A stretch of DNA of 17,007 nt from Pseudomonadota bacterium (GCA_023387775.1 JAEWHN010000102.1:1-17007); one strand, 5' to 3'. Positions 1 through 7,969 are shown, numbered from the stretch's first letter. Program-made: numbers and translations. The notes: a model not told the origin generated them from the sequence alone.

Positions 1-666
1 TCAGTAATACTCGAAAGGCTGCAGGGGCAGCGCATCCTGATAGGTGCCGGCCGCGATATCGTCTATGAAGGGCAGCACCATCACGCCGCCTATGTCGTTC
101 GCGAAGGATGGGCCTGTTCCTACAAGCGGCTTCACGACGGCGGGCGACAAATCATCGACATTCAGATCCCGGGCGATTTCCTCGGTCTGCGCAGCTTGTT
201 GCTGCGGACCTCGGACCAGAGCTACGTGGCGCTGACGGATATCGAGATCAGGAAGGTGAACACCGATCGGATCTGGGAAGCCTTCCGCGAGTCGCCGCGT
301 CTGGCGGTTGCCCTGCTGTGGGCGGCATCGCGCGACAACGCCATGGTGGTGGAGCACCTTGTCAATGTCGGCAGGCGCGATGCGCTGTCCCGCACCGCCC
401 ATTTCCTGCTCGAACTGGCAATGCGGATGAGACTTATCGGCCACGGGAACTCCGACAGCTTCCCTTGCCCCCTCTCGCAGACCGTACTTGCCGATTCACT
501 CGGCCTGACCGCTATCCACCTCAACCGCGTTCTGCGGCAATTGCGCGAAGCGAACCTGCTCGTCTTCCGCGATGGCGTCGTGACTTTCCTCAACCGGGAG
601 TCACTGGCCGAACTGACCGGGTTCGACCTTACCTATCTCGACCAGGACATCACTCCGACCAGATAG
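1..666 (+). CDS. Crp/Fnr-family transcriptional regulator (5' end cut by window edge)
   Basis: Frame 1 is open from the first base to the TAG at 664-666 and gives 221 residues without a start codon, so the N-terminus lies outside the window. Residues ~1-95 form a cyclic-nucleotide-binding-like beta-roll, with a YEG turn near residue 22, a glycine turn in HDGGRQ and the typical P-G-D-F-x-G-L stretch near residue 60. A long dimerisation helix follows at ~100-145. A Crp-type winged helix lies at ~159-195, with recognition helix LTAIHLNRVLRQL. No cysteine cluster for an Fe-S centre is visible, so it is not a classical FNR oxygen sensor. In rhizobia this PGDFxGL subgroup is large and mostly uncharacterised. 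The gene converges on the aromatic operon and is not part of it. A later TTG at 196 would remove most of the sensor domain and is not the real start. Effector and targets are unknown. Confidence 0.88.
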   Translation, partial: SVILERLQGQRILIGAGRDIVYEGQHHHAAYVVREGWACSYKRLHDGGRQIIDIQIPGDFLGLRSLLLRTSDQSYVALTDIEIRKVNTDRIWEAFRESPRLAVALLWAASRDNAMVVEHLVNVGRRDALSRTAHFLLELAMRMRLIGHGNSDSFPCPLSQTVLADSLGLTAIHLNRVLRQLREANLLVFRDGVVTFLNRESLAELTGFDLTYLDQDITPTR

Positions 667-740
667 CCACGCCTGGTAAACGCACGCGAGGGCAGCGCGC
701 TCGCGCGTTCCACCATCAACGCCCTTGCGAAATCGCGCTC

Positions 741-763
741 GGCGCAGCAGCTATTGCTGCGCC
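741..763. terminator. Hairpin between convergent genes, possible terminator
   Basis: There is a perfect 9-bp stem, GGCGCAGCA with TGCTGCGCC, around a 5-base loop. It spans the stop codon of the leftward CoA ligase gene (TAG at 751-753) and lies ~75 bp beyond the stop of the rightward Crp/Fnr gene. Neither side has a run of T, so it may act as a weak or factor-assisted terminator or as a 3' end stabiliser. Its position where two units meet supports a 3'-end role. Confidence 0.4.
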
Positions 764-2373
764 TGCTTCAGCACGAAGCGCTGGATCTTGCCCGTGGCCG
801 TCTTCGGCAGAGCCTCGATGAACTTGATCGAACGCGGATATTTGTAGGGCGCGATCACCTGCTTGACGTGATCCTGCAGCGTCTTGATCGTCATGGCGTC
901 CGCCGGCACGTCCTTTGCCAGCACCACATGCGCCTGCACGATCTGGCCACGCTCTTCGTCGGCTGCACCGATCACAGCGCATTCGGAGACGAAAGTGTGG
1001 CTGAGCAACGCCGCCTCCACCTCCGGCCCCGCAATGTTGTACCCGGCCGAGATGATCATGTCGTCGGAACGGGCGGCGAAATGGAAATAGCCGTCCTTGT
1101 CCTGGTAGAAGGCGTCGCCGGTGAGATTCCAGCCGCCGCGCACATAGGTTCGTTGCCGCCTGTCGGCCAGATAGCGGCAGCCGGTGGGTCCGCGCACCGC
1201 GAGCCGCCCCACCTCGCCGCGCGGCTTCTCGTTCATGTCCTCGTCGACGATCTTCGCCTCGTATCCGCCGACCGGCTTCCCGGTGGACCCCGGCGCGGAA
1301 TCGCCCAGGCGGTTGGTGATGAAGATATGCAGCATCTCGGTGGAGCCGATGCCGTCCAGCATCGGCTTGCCGGTCTTCTCCATCCAGGCATTGTAGATCG
1401 GCGCGGGCAGCGTCTCGCCGGCCGAAACTGCGACGCGCAGCGAGCTGAGGTCCGCGCCCTTGTCCATCGCCGCCAGCATGACGCGGTAGGCCGTGGGCGC
1501 GGTGAAGCTGATCGTCGCCTTGTAGTTCTCGATGATCTCGATCATCTTCGGCGGGGTCGCCTGCTCCAGCAGCGTCGCGGCCGCGCCAAAGCGCAGCGGG
1601 AAGATGGCGAGGCCGCCGAGGCCGAAGGTGAAGGCGAGCGGCGGCGAGCCGACAAAAATGTCGTCCGGCCGCACGCCCAGCACTTCCTTGCCATAGGCAT
1701 CGGCGATGATGAGCAGGTCGCGATGGAAATGCATCGTCGCCTTGGGCTCGCCCGTGGTGCCGGAGGTGAAGCCGAGAAGCGCGACATCGTCGCGGCTGGT
1801 AGGCACGGCGTTGAACTTCACCGGCTTGTCGAGCGCGATGCGGTCGAGCTCGGCGTCATGGTTGGCGGTGCCGTCGAAGCCGATCACCTTCTTGAGAAAA
1901 TTTGAGGTCTTGGCGCAGGCAACGAGCTCGTCGAGAATGCGGGAGTCGCAGAGCGCGAACTCGATCTCCGCCTTGTCGACGATTTGTCCAAGCTCGCCGG
2001 CGCGCAGCATCGGCATTGTGTTGACCACCACGGCTCCCGCCTTGGTGGCGGCCAGCCAGCAGGCGACCATGGCGGGGTTGTTGGCCGAGCGGATCAGCAC
2101 CCGGTTGCCCGGCTTGACGCCGTAATTGTCGACCAGCGCATGCGCGATGCGGTTCGACCAGTCGGTCAGTTCCTTGTAGGTGCGGCGGCGACCATTGCCG
2201 ATCAGCGCGATGTTGTCGCCAAAACCCTTGGCGACCATGGCGTCGGTGAACTCGACGCCGGCATTGAGGGTTTCGGGATAGTCGAAACCGTCGAGCAACA
2301 GGTCGGGCCACTCCTCAACCGGCGGCAGGTTGTCACGAGCAAATGTGTCGATGTGCGCCGATGGCCCCAGCAT
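751..2373 (-). CDS. Benzoate/2-aminobenzoate-CoA ligase family (AMP-forming)
   Basis: This 540-residue member of the adenylate-forming enzymes activates an aromatic carboxylate to its CoA thioester, with ATP going to AMP and PPi. Visible motifs are the P-loop TSGTTGEPK (203-211), the A5 motif GIGSTE (341-346), the ribose-binding Asp in LTGD (420), the hinge region around ARSDDMI (434-440) and the C-terminal PKTATGKI with the catalytic Lys529. Overall layout and length match the benzoate-CoA ligase subfamily. The ring-reducing flavoprotein at the head of the same operon points to 2-aminobenzoate (anthranilate) as substrate, the role of AbmG in Azoarcus evansii. It is the last gene of the operon. 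Its ATG lies 3 bp after the acyl-CoA dehydrogenase stop, with a good GGAGG just upstream inside that gene's end. It is a cytoplasmic protein. The ligase fold is certain; the exact aromatic acid is inferred. Confidence 0.9.
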   Translation of the reverse strand: MLGPSAHIDTFARDNLPPVEEWPDLLLDGFDYPETLNAGVEFTDAMVAKGFGDNIALIGNGRRRTYKELTDWSNRIAHALVDNYGVKPGNRVLIRSANNPAMVACWLAATKAGAVVVNTMPMLRAGELGQIVDKAEIEFALCDSRILDELVACAKTSNFLKKVIGFDGTANHDAELDRIALDKPVKFNAVPTSRDDVALLGFTSGTTGEPKATMHFHRDLLIIADAYGKEVLGVRPDDIFVGSPPLAFTFGLGGLAIFPLRFGAAATLLEQATPPKMIEIIENYKATISFTAPTAYRVMLAAMDKGADLSSLRVAVSAGETLPAPIYNAWMEKTGKPMLDGIGSTEMLHIFITNRLGDSAPGSTGKPVGGYEAKIVDEDMNEKPRGEVGRLAVRGPTGCRYLADRRQRTYVRGGWNLTGDAFYQDKDGYFHFAARSDDMIISAGYNIAGPEVEAALLSHTFVSECAVIGAADEERGQIVQAHVVLAKDVPADAMTIKTLQDHVKQVIAPYKYPRSIKFIEALPKTATGKIQRFVLKQAQQ

Positions 2374-2376
2374 TCA

Positions 2377-3533
2377 TTATCCTCCCGCCAGTGTCTGCCT
2401 GGCTATTATGACTTTCTGTACGTCGGACGCGCCCTCGTAGATGCGCAGCGCCCGTATCTCCCGATAGAGGCTTTCGACGACGCTCCCCTTGCGCACGCCG
2501 TCGCCGCCATGGATCTGCACCGCCTTGTCGATCACGCTCTGGGCGCGATCGGTGGCGTAGAGCTTGGCCATGGCAGCTTCGCGGCTGACGCGTGGGGCGC
2601 CGGAATCCTTCAGCCAGGCGGCGCGATAGACGAGAAGGGCTGACGCATCGATGTCCAGCGCCATGTCGGCGATGTGGCCCTGCACCATCTGCAGGTCCGA
2701 CATGGGCGCGCCGAACAGTTCTCGCGACGTCGAACGCGCAACGGCCTCGTCCAGCGCGCGACGGGCAAAGCCGAGTGCGGCGGCGGCAACCGTGGAACGG
2801 AACACGTCCAGCACCGACATGGCGATCTTGAAACCTTCGCCCGGCTTGCCGAGCATGGCCGATTTCGGGATGCGGCAGTTTTCGAACGACAGCCGTGCCA
2901 GCGGGTGCGGCGCGATCACCTCCAGCCGTTCGGCGATCGAAAGGCCCGGCGTGTCGGCCGGCACGATGAAGGCCGAGATGCCCTTGGCGCCCGGCGCCTC
3001 GCCGGTGCGGGCAAAGACCGTGTACATGTCGGCGATGCCGCCGTTGGAAATCCAGGTCTTCTCGCCGTCGAGGACATAAAAATCGCCGTCCTCGCGCGCA
3101 GCGAGGTCGAGATTGGCGACATCCGAGCCGGACTTCGGCTCGCTCAGCGCGAACGCGGAAAGCGCGGTGCCCTCCCGCGTGCGGCTCAGCCATTCGCGCT
3201 TCTGGTCGACTCGGCCGAACAGCGAGATCGCGCCAGTGCCCAGGCCCTGCATGGCAAAGGCGAAGTCGGCGAGGCCGTCATGGCGCGCCAGTGTCTCGCG
3301 GATGATGCAAAGGCTGCGCACATCGAGCGTGCTTACCGCCACGTCGGGATCGACGGCCGAATATTCGAGCCAGCCGCCCTCGCCCAGCTTCGCCACCAGT
3401 TCGCGGCAGGCGGCGTCGACGTCCGAGTGATCGATGTCGGCAAGATTGGCGACGGCCCAGCGGTCGAGCGCGTCGGCGAGGATGCGTGGCGCTCTTCGAA
3501 GAAGGGCCAGTTGAGAAAGCTGCGGTCCGCCAT
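2377..3533 (-). pseudogene. Acyl-CoA dehydrogenase family gene with N-terminal frameshift
   Basis: An ATG at 3531-3533, one base after the crotonase stop, opens a normal dehydrogenase N-terminus (MADRSFLNWPFFEERH). The family-like sequence then continues in another frame (ILADALDRWAVANLADIDH...). The switch falls at about 3484-3488, where one missing base, for example a C giving CAC-CGC-ATC, would restore a 385-residue protein. As read, the first frame stops at 3333 after 66 residues. The downstream frame lacks an ATG and has only a GTG at 3394-3396. The rest looks intact: FALSEPKSGSD and DGEKTWISNGG for the FAD and substrate site, and near the C-terminus IYEGASDVQ, whose Glu matches the catalytic base position of MCAD. 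Expected role: alpha,beta-desaturation of a ring-derived acyl-CoA. It is either a recent real mutation or a base-calling error. Confidence 0.8.
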
Positions 3534-3534
3534 G

Positions 3535-4347
3535 TCAGTCGCCCTTGAAAACCGGCCTTTCGCGCGCGACGAAAGCGTCGTAGGCGCGCTTGAAATCCTG
3601 GGTCTGCATGCAGATGGCCTGCGCCTGCGCTTCGGCCTCGATGGCCTGCTCGATGGACATCGACCATTCCTGGTTCAGCATGGTCTTGGTCATCATATGG
3701 CCGAAGTTCGGGCCGTCGGCGAGGCGGCGGGCCAGCGCGATCGCCTCGGCGTCCAGCGAGGCGGCATCGACGATGCGGTTGTAGAAACCCCAGCGCTCGC
3801 CCTCGTCGGCGCTCATGGTGCGGCCGGTGTAGAGCAGTTCGGATGCCCTGCCCTGGCCGATGATGCGCGGCAGGATCGCGCAGGCGCCCATGTCGCAACC
3901 GGCAAGGCCGACGCGGGTGAACAGGAACGCGGTCTTGGCCTCGGGCGTGGCGAGACGAATGTCGGATGCCATGGCGACGATGGCGCCGGCGCCGACGCAG
4001 ACACCATCGACCGCCGCGATCACCGGCTTGCCGCAATTGATCATGGCCTTCACCAGATCGCCGGTCATCCGCGTGAAGCGCAGCAGGCCCTTCATGTCCA
4101 GGTCGAGCAGCGGGCCGATGATGTCGTGCACATCGCCGCCGGAGCAGAAATTGCCGCCGTTGGAGCCGAACACCACCGCCTTGATATCGTCGGCATAGAC
4201 CAGCGCGCGGAATACGTCGCGCAGTTCGGCATAGCTGTCGAAGGTCAGCGGGTTCTTGCGCTCGGGCCGGTCGAGCGTGACGACGGCGATGCCGTCCTCC
4301 ACGCGCCAGTGGAAATGCTTTGCGACGTAACCCGCCATATCAGTCAT
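3535..4347 (-). CDS. Enoyl-CoA hydratase/isomerase (crotonase) family protein
   Basis: This is a 270-residue crotonase-fold protein. The oxyanion-hole segments are FCSGGDV (67-73) and VDGVCVGAGA (113-122), which bind and polarise the acyl-CoA thioester. By eye, one of the two hydratase glutamates is kept (Glu170 in ASELLYTG), while the other position is occupied by Arg145 (FTRVGL) with an Asp nearby (Asp152). The reaction may therefore not be simple hydration; hydrolysis, isomerisation or ring opening are alternatives. Several in-frame starts exist: TTG 4356, ATG 4353, ATG 4347 and ATG 4338. I chose 4347 because an AAGG lies 9 bases upstream. It overlaps the marR stop by a few bases, and its own stop is one base from the next ATG, so it sits inside a coupled operon. 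Likely role: a beta-oxidation-type step after ring reduction. Confidence 0.88.
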   Translation of the reverse strand: MTDMAGYVAKHFHWRVEDGIAVVTLDRPERKNPLTFDSYAELRDVFRALVYADDIKAVVFGSNGGNFCSGGDVHDIIGPLLDLDMKGLLRFTRMTGDLVKAMINCGKPVIAAVDGVCVGAGAIVAMASDIRLATPEAKTAFLFTRVGLAGCDMGACAILPRIIGQGRASELLYTGRTMSADEGERWGFYNRIVDAASLDAEAIALARRLADGPNFGHMMTKTMLNQEWSMSIEQAIEAEAQAQAICMQTQDFKRAYDAFVARERPVFKGD

Positions 4348-4834
4348 TATCATCAACCTTCACTGTCTGTTTCGGCGCCCTGCCGATGGTGTCCAAGATA
4401 CCGATGACCTGCTCGCACGCAGCCGGCGGCAGGTCCTCGAGCACGGCGTTGACCCAGCGCGCATGCGCAGCCGCCATCTTGGCGAACTCCTCCTGCCCCT
4501 TCTGGGTCAGGCGCACCAGGGTGGCGCGCTTGTCGCCTTCGACCGGCACGCGCAGCACCAGCCCGTCGATGACGAGGCGTTCGATGATGCCGGTGACATT
4601 GCCGTTGGAAACGCGCAACGCGGCCGACAGTTCGCTCATCTTGAGGCCGTCTTCGAAGCGGTCCAGCGCGGCGAGCACGTCGAAGCGCGGCAAGGTGGTG
4701 TCGAATTCGGCGCGAAGGTTTTCGCGCACCACCTGCTCGACGATCTTCGTGACCTTCAACAGCTTCAGCCAGACGCGCACTCGCGGCCTGACCGGACTGG
4801 AAGCACTCAACTCGTCGGGCAGTTGCACGCTCAT
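4340..4834 (-). CDS. MarR-family transcriptional regulator
   Basis: A 164-residue MarR-type winged-helix protein. The dimerisation helices lie at ~20-45 and ~115-150. The DNA-binding region covers ~62-105, with recognition helix SNGNVTGIIERLV (76-88) and the wing motif DKRA (101-104). MarR proteins of this type in aromatic operons usually repress the operon and release DNA on binding the CoA thioester of the substrate. By analogy 2-aminobenzoyl-CoA or a later CoA ester is the likely ligand (inference). Its ATG overlaps the SDR stop in an ATGA, and its own stop overlaps the crotonase start, so it is made with the enzymes it probably controls. The 32-bp dyad at 7938-7969, upstream of the first operon gene, is the best candidate operator. 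Confidence 0.93.
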   Translation of the reverse strand: MSVQLPDELSASSPVRPRVRVWLKLLKVTKIVEQVVRENLRAEFDTTLPRFDVLAALDRFEDGLKMSELSAALRVSNGNVTGIIERLVIDGLVLRVPVEGDKRATLVRLTQKGQEEFAKMAAAHARWVNAVLEDLPPAACEQVIGILDTIGRAPKQTVKVDDND

Positions 4835-5595
4835 ATCTCGCCTCCCGATACCGAAAGGGCCTGGCCGGTCATGGAGCCGGAGTTCGGCCCGCAGAGATAG
4901 AGCACGCTCTGCGCCACCTCCTCCGGCAGCACGAAGCGGCGCTGCGGGTTGCCTTCCGTCAGCGCGGCGGCGGCTTCCTCCCGGCTCTTGCCGGTCTTCT
5001 GCATGATGTTTTCGATCGAGCGTTCCAGCATGGGCGTCAACGTGAATCCGGGACAGACGGCGTTCACCGTAATCCCGGTCTCGGCGAGTTCAAGCGCCAG
5101 TGAGCGCGTCAGCCCGATAACCCCATGCTTGGCGGCCGCATAGGCGGAGACATAGGGGTAGCCCTTGAGCCCCGCGGTGGACGCAACCGCGACCAGCCTG
5201 CCCTCGCCCCGCTTCGCCATGCCGCCGGCCAGCGCCTGCTGGAAGGTCAGGAACACGCTGGTGAGGTTGACGTCCATCATCCGGCGCCAGAGGTCGAGGC
5301 CGGTGCGCCGGAAGGGCGCGCTTTCGGCAGCGCCCGCATTGGCAACGACGATGTCAAGATCGCCGACTTCTGCCGCGATCTTGTCGAACAGCGCCTTGAG
5401 CGACGCCTCGTCGGTGACATCGGCGGTCATGGCGACGATGTCCTTCGAGCTTGCCGCCACCTCCAGCAGAGCTTCCATTCGCCGCCCGGAGACGACGACG
5501 GTCGCGCCGGCATCGGCCAGCGCGCGGGCGATTGCCGCGCCCATGCCCGAGCCGCCGCCGGTGACCAGTGCGCACTTGCCGGTCAGCTCTCTCAT
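4831..5595 (-). CDS. SDR-family NAD(P)-dependent oxidoreductase
   Basis: A classical short-chain dehydrogenase of 254 residues. It has the dinucleotide motif TGGGSGMG (12-19), NAG (86-88), Asn110, the catalytic Ser139 and the YAAAK motif with Tyr152 and Lys156, and ends in a typical TGQALSVSGG segment. All catalytic residues are present. The start is the ATG at 5593-5595, which forms an ATGA overlap with the flavoprotein stop. A longer in-frame reading to 5682 is rejected because its extra residues are low-complexity Arg/Pro read from inside the upstream gene. In this operon it probably oxidises a hydroxyacyl-CoA, or acts on an oxo group of the reduced ring, as a 3-hydroxyacyl-CoA dehydrogenase does. 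The exact substrate is inferred from context only. Confidence 0.92.
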   Translation of the reverse strand: MRELTGKCALVTGGGSGMGAAIARALADAGATVVVSGRRMEALLEVAASSKDIVAMTADVTDEASLKALFDKIAAEVGDLDIVVANAGAAESAPFRRTGLDLWRRMMDVNLTSVFLTFQQALAGGMAKRGEGRLVAVASTAGLKGYPYVSAYAAAKHGVIGLTRSLALELAETGITVNAVCPGFTLTPMLERSIENIMQKTGKSREEAAAALTEGNPQRRFVLPEEVAQSVLYLCGPNSGSMTGQALSVSGGEI

Positions 5596-7892
5596 ACCGC
5601 GCGATCCTGTGCCGCCATCTCTGCGGCGCGCTCGGCGAGGCGACGAAGCTGGTCGCGGCCCGACAGATATGGGTCGGGCCATGCCTCAGAGGTATCACCC
5701 AAGGTCGCTGCGGCCCGCAGGGTCCAGTAAGGATCGGTCAGGTGCGGACGGGCAAGGCAGACGAGGTCGGCGCGGCCGGCGAGCAGGATCGAGTTGACGT
5801 GATCCGGCTCGTAGATGTTGCCGACAGCCATGGTCGCCATGCCCGCTTCGTTGCGGATGCGGTCGGAGAAGGGCGTCTGGAACATGCGGCCATAGACAGG
5901 GCGCGCGGCCGTGGTGGTCTGGCCTGCCGAGACGTCGCAGATGTCGACGCCGGCTTCGCGGAACATGCGCGCGATCTCCACCGCCTCCTGCGGCGTCACG
6001 CCCTCGGGACCGACCCAGTCATTGGCCGAGATGCGAACCGAGATCGGCTTCTCCTCCGGCCATACGGCGCGGATCGCATGGAAGATTTCCAGCGGGTAGC
6101 GCATGCGGTTTTCCAGCGAGCCGCCATATTCGTCGGTGCGGTTGTTGGTGACCGGCGTGATGAAGGACGACAGCAGATAGCCGTGCGCGGCGTGGAGTTC
6201 GAGCATGTCGAAGCCGCAGCGATCCGCCATCTGCGTAGCCGATACGAACTGGTCCCGCACCAGATCCATGTCGGCGCGGGTCATCGCCTTCGGCGTCTGG
6301 TTCTCTTCCGACCACGGCAGGTCGGAAACCGACAGCAGCGGCCAGTTCCCCTCCTCCAGCGGCACGTCGGAACCTTCCCAGCCGACGCGGGTCGAAGCCT
6401 TGCGACCGGCATGGCCGATCTGCGCGCAGATCTTGGCTTCGGTCTCTGAGTGGACGAAATCGACGATGCGCTTCCAGGCGACCTCATGTTCAGGCGCATA
6501 GAAGCCGGGGCAACCGGGCGTGATGCGGCCTTCGGCGCTGACGCAGGTCATCTCGACATAGAGAAGCCCTGCCCCGCCCTTGGCGCGCTCGCCATAGTGC
6601 ACGAGGTGCCAGTCGGTCGGCGTGCCGTCGACGGCCTTGTACTGCGCCATGGGGGAAACCACGACGCGGTTCTTGAGCTCCATGCCGCGCAGCTTGAACG
6701 GCGCGAACATCGGCGCACGCTGCGTGCCCTGCGGCGCGCCGGCCTTTTGCTGGAACCAGCCTTCGGCGCTCTCCAGCCAATCCTTGTCGCGCAGGCGCAG
6801 GTTCTCGTGGCTGATACGCTGCGAACGGGTCAGCAGTGAATAATTGAACTGCACCGGGTCGAGATGGAAATAGCGCTCGACCTCCTCGAACCATTCCAGC
6901 GAGTTTCGCGCGGCCGACTGCAGGCGCAACACCTGCACGCGGCGCTCGTCTTCGTAGCGGGCGAAGGCGGTTTCGAGCGACTTTTCGGTGTGGACATATT
7001 CGGCGAGCGCCACCGCGCTCTCAAGCGCCAGCTTGGTGCCCGAACCGATGGAGAAATGCGCGGTTGCCGCCGCATCGCCCAGAAGCGCGATGTTCTTGTA
7101 GGACCAGCGCTTGCACAGCACGCGCGGGAAATTCAGCCAGGCCGAACCGCGAATGTGGTTGGCATTGGTCATCAGCGGATGGCCGCCGAGGTGCTTGGCG
7201 AAGATGCGCTCGCAGACCGCGATGCTCTCCTGCTGGCTCATCTCGCCAAAACCGAACTTTTCCCAGGTCTCGGTGCTGCATTCGACGATGAAGGTCGCGG
7301 TATCGTTGTCGAACTGGTAGGCGTGCGCCCAGACCCAGCCGTGCTCGGTCTCCTCGAAGATGAAGGTGAAGGCGTCGTCGAATTTCTGGTGGGTGCCGAG
7401 CCAGACGAACTTGCAGGTGCGGACGTCGATGTCGGGCTCGAACTGGGCGGCAAATTCGGTGCGGGCCCGCGAGTTCAGCCCGTCGGCGGCGACAACGAGA
7501 TCATATTCCTCAGCCAAAGCGGCGACGCTGTCGACATTGGTCTCGAAGCGAATTTCGATGCCAAGCTCTTTCGCCCGCGCCTGCAGCAAGAGCAGGAGCT
7601 GCTTGCGGCCGATGCCGCAGAAGCCGTGGCCGCTCGACACAGTCTTGGTGCCCTTGAAGTGGACGGCAATGTCGTCCCAGTAGGCGAAATGCGCGCGGAT
7701 GGCTTCGGCGCTCACCGGATCGTTGGCGGCAAGGTTGGTCAGCGTCTCGTCGGAGAGCACCACACCCCAGCCGAACGTGTCGTCCGGCTTGTTGCGCTCG
7801 ATCACGACGATCGCCGCCGACGGGTCGCGCAGCTTCATGCTGATGGCGAAGTACAGGCCGGCCGGCCCTCCTCCGAGACAGGCGATCTTCAT
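5592..7892 (-). CDS. 2-Aminobenzoyl-CoA monooxygenase/reductase-like two-domain flavoprotein (also called salicylyl-CoA 5-hydroxylase/oxidoreductase)
   Basis: A 766-residue fusion. Residues 1-~385 are a class A FAD monooxygenase: GGGPAG at 7-12, ADGLNSRAR at 136-144 and the FAD-ribityl motif LGDAAA at 271-276. Residues ~395-745 are an old-yellow-enzyme-type FMN reductase: FAPFKL start, HAAHGYLLSSFITP at 567-580, then NRTDEYGGSLENR, and a C-terminal CLARPHL. This layout and size match the Azoarcus evansii enzyme (AbmA), which hydroxylates 2-aminobenzoyl-CoA and then reduces the ring. Salicylyl-CoA is an alternative substrate. It is the first gene of the operon. The ATG at 7890-7892 is chosen because AGAGGAG sits 6 bases upstream and the FAD motif then starts at residue 7. 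An extension to 7949 would read through the operator. Cytoplasmic and NAD(P)H-dependent by family. Confidence 0.9.
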   Translation of the reverse strand: MKIACLGGGPAGLYFAISMKLRDPSAAIVVIERNKPDDTFGWGVVLSDETLTNLAANDPVSAEAIRAHFAYWDDIAVHFKGTKTVSSGHGFCGIGRKQLLLLLQARAKELGIEIRFETNVDSVAALAEEYDLVVAADGLNSRARTEFAAQFEPDIDVRTCKFVWLGTHQKFDDAFTFIFEETEHGWVWAHAYQFDNDTATFIVECSTETWEKFGFGEMSQQESIAVCERIFAKHLGGHPLMTNANHIRGSAWLNFPRVLCKRWSYKNIALLGDAAATAHFSIGSGTKLALESAVALAEYVHTEKSLETAFARYEDERRVQVLRLQSAARNSLEWFEEVERYFHLDPVQFNYSLLTRSQRISHENLRLRDKDWLESAEGWFQQKAGAPQGTQRAPMFAPFKLRGMELKNRVVVSPMAQYKAVDGTPTDWHLVHYGERAKGGAGLLYVEMTCVSAEGRITPGCPGFYAPEHEVAWKRIVDFVHSETEAKICAQIGHAGRKASTRVGWEGSDVPLEEGNWPLLSVSDLPWSEENQTPKAMTRADMDLVRDQFVSATQMADRCGFDMLELHAAHGYLLSSFITPVTNNRTDEYGGSLENRMRYPLEIFHAIRAVWPEEKPISVRISANDWVGPEGVTPQEAVEIARMFREAGVDICDVSAGQTTTAARPVYGRMFQTPFSDRIRNEAGMATMAVGNIYEPDHVNSILLAGRADLVCLARPHLTDPYWTLRAAATLGDTSEAWPDPYLSGRDQLRRLAERAAEMAAQDRAV

Positions 7893-7898
7893 CGGCAA

Positions 7899-7905
7899 CT
7901 CCTCT
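7899..7905 (-). promoter_or_regulatory. Ribosome binding site that fixes the flavoprotein start
   Basis: AGAGGAG on the minus strand lies 6 bases before the ATG at 7892. It argues against the longer in-frame start at 7949. Confidence 0.75.
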
Positions 7906-7916
7906 CTGATGGGGAA

Positions 7917-7945
7917 AGGATGGCACCGCGCCCCGGTAATTTCAA
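7917..7945 (-). promoter_or_regulatory. Possible sigma70-type promoter of the aromatic operon
   Basis: On the minus strand TTGAAA (7945-7940) is followed after 17 bases by CATCCT (7922-7917). This would start transcription near 7910, giving a ~18-base leader that contains the ribosome binding site. The -35 lies inside the proposed MarR operator, as expected for repression. The -10 is a poor match, so this is a guess supported mainly by position. Confidence 0.35.
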
Positions 7946-7969
7946 GCATGAAGTTTCAAGCTTGAAATT
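7938..7969. promoter_or_regulatory. Candidate MarR operator: 32-bp dyad of two tandem 14-bp palindromes
   Basis: The site holds TTTCAAGCATGAAG (7940-7953) followed directly by TTTCAAGCTTGAAA (7954-7967). The second is a perfect palindrome and the first an imperfect one; they agree at 12 of 14 bases. The whole block is also a larger inverted repeat centred between 7953 and 7954, with outer arms AATTTCAAGC and GCTTGAAATT identical over 10 bp and only two mismatches per 16-base half. It is AT-rich in a GC-rich region. It lies 45 bp before the flavoprotein ATG and ~128 bp before the divergent hydrolase. MarR dimers typically bind such 14-20 bp palindromes, and the operon encodes a MarR protein. 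Confidence 0.7.

Noticed and set aside
754..1905. 383-residue open frame antisense to the CoA ligase
   Set aside because: It is opposite the P-loop and C-terminal ligase motifs and is His/Arg-rich shadow sequence.
3333..3533. 66-residue small protein starting MADRSF
   Set aside because: Only its first ~16 residues look real, as the dehydrogenase N-terminus. The rest is out-of-frame sequence after the frameshift, so it is not an independent gene.
3588..3596. GCTTGAAAT, matching a half of the proposed MarR operator
   Set aside because: It is a single half-site inside the crotonase coding sequence with no paired arm, so chance is the simplest explanation.
2674..4407. 577-residue open frame antisense to the dehydrogenase and crotonase genes
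   Set aside because: It spans two real genes and their junction and has no domain resemblance.
7893..7949. Upstream start for the flavoprotein gene, 19 residues longer
   Set aside because: It would place the operator and ribosome binding site inside coding sequence. The ATG at 7892 has an ideal ribosome binding site and puts the FAD motif at the usual place.
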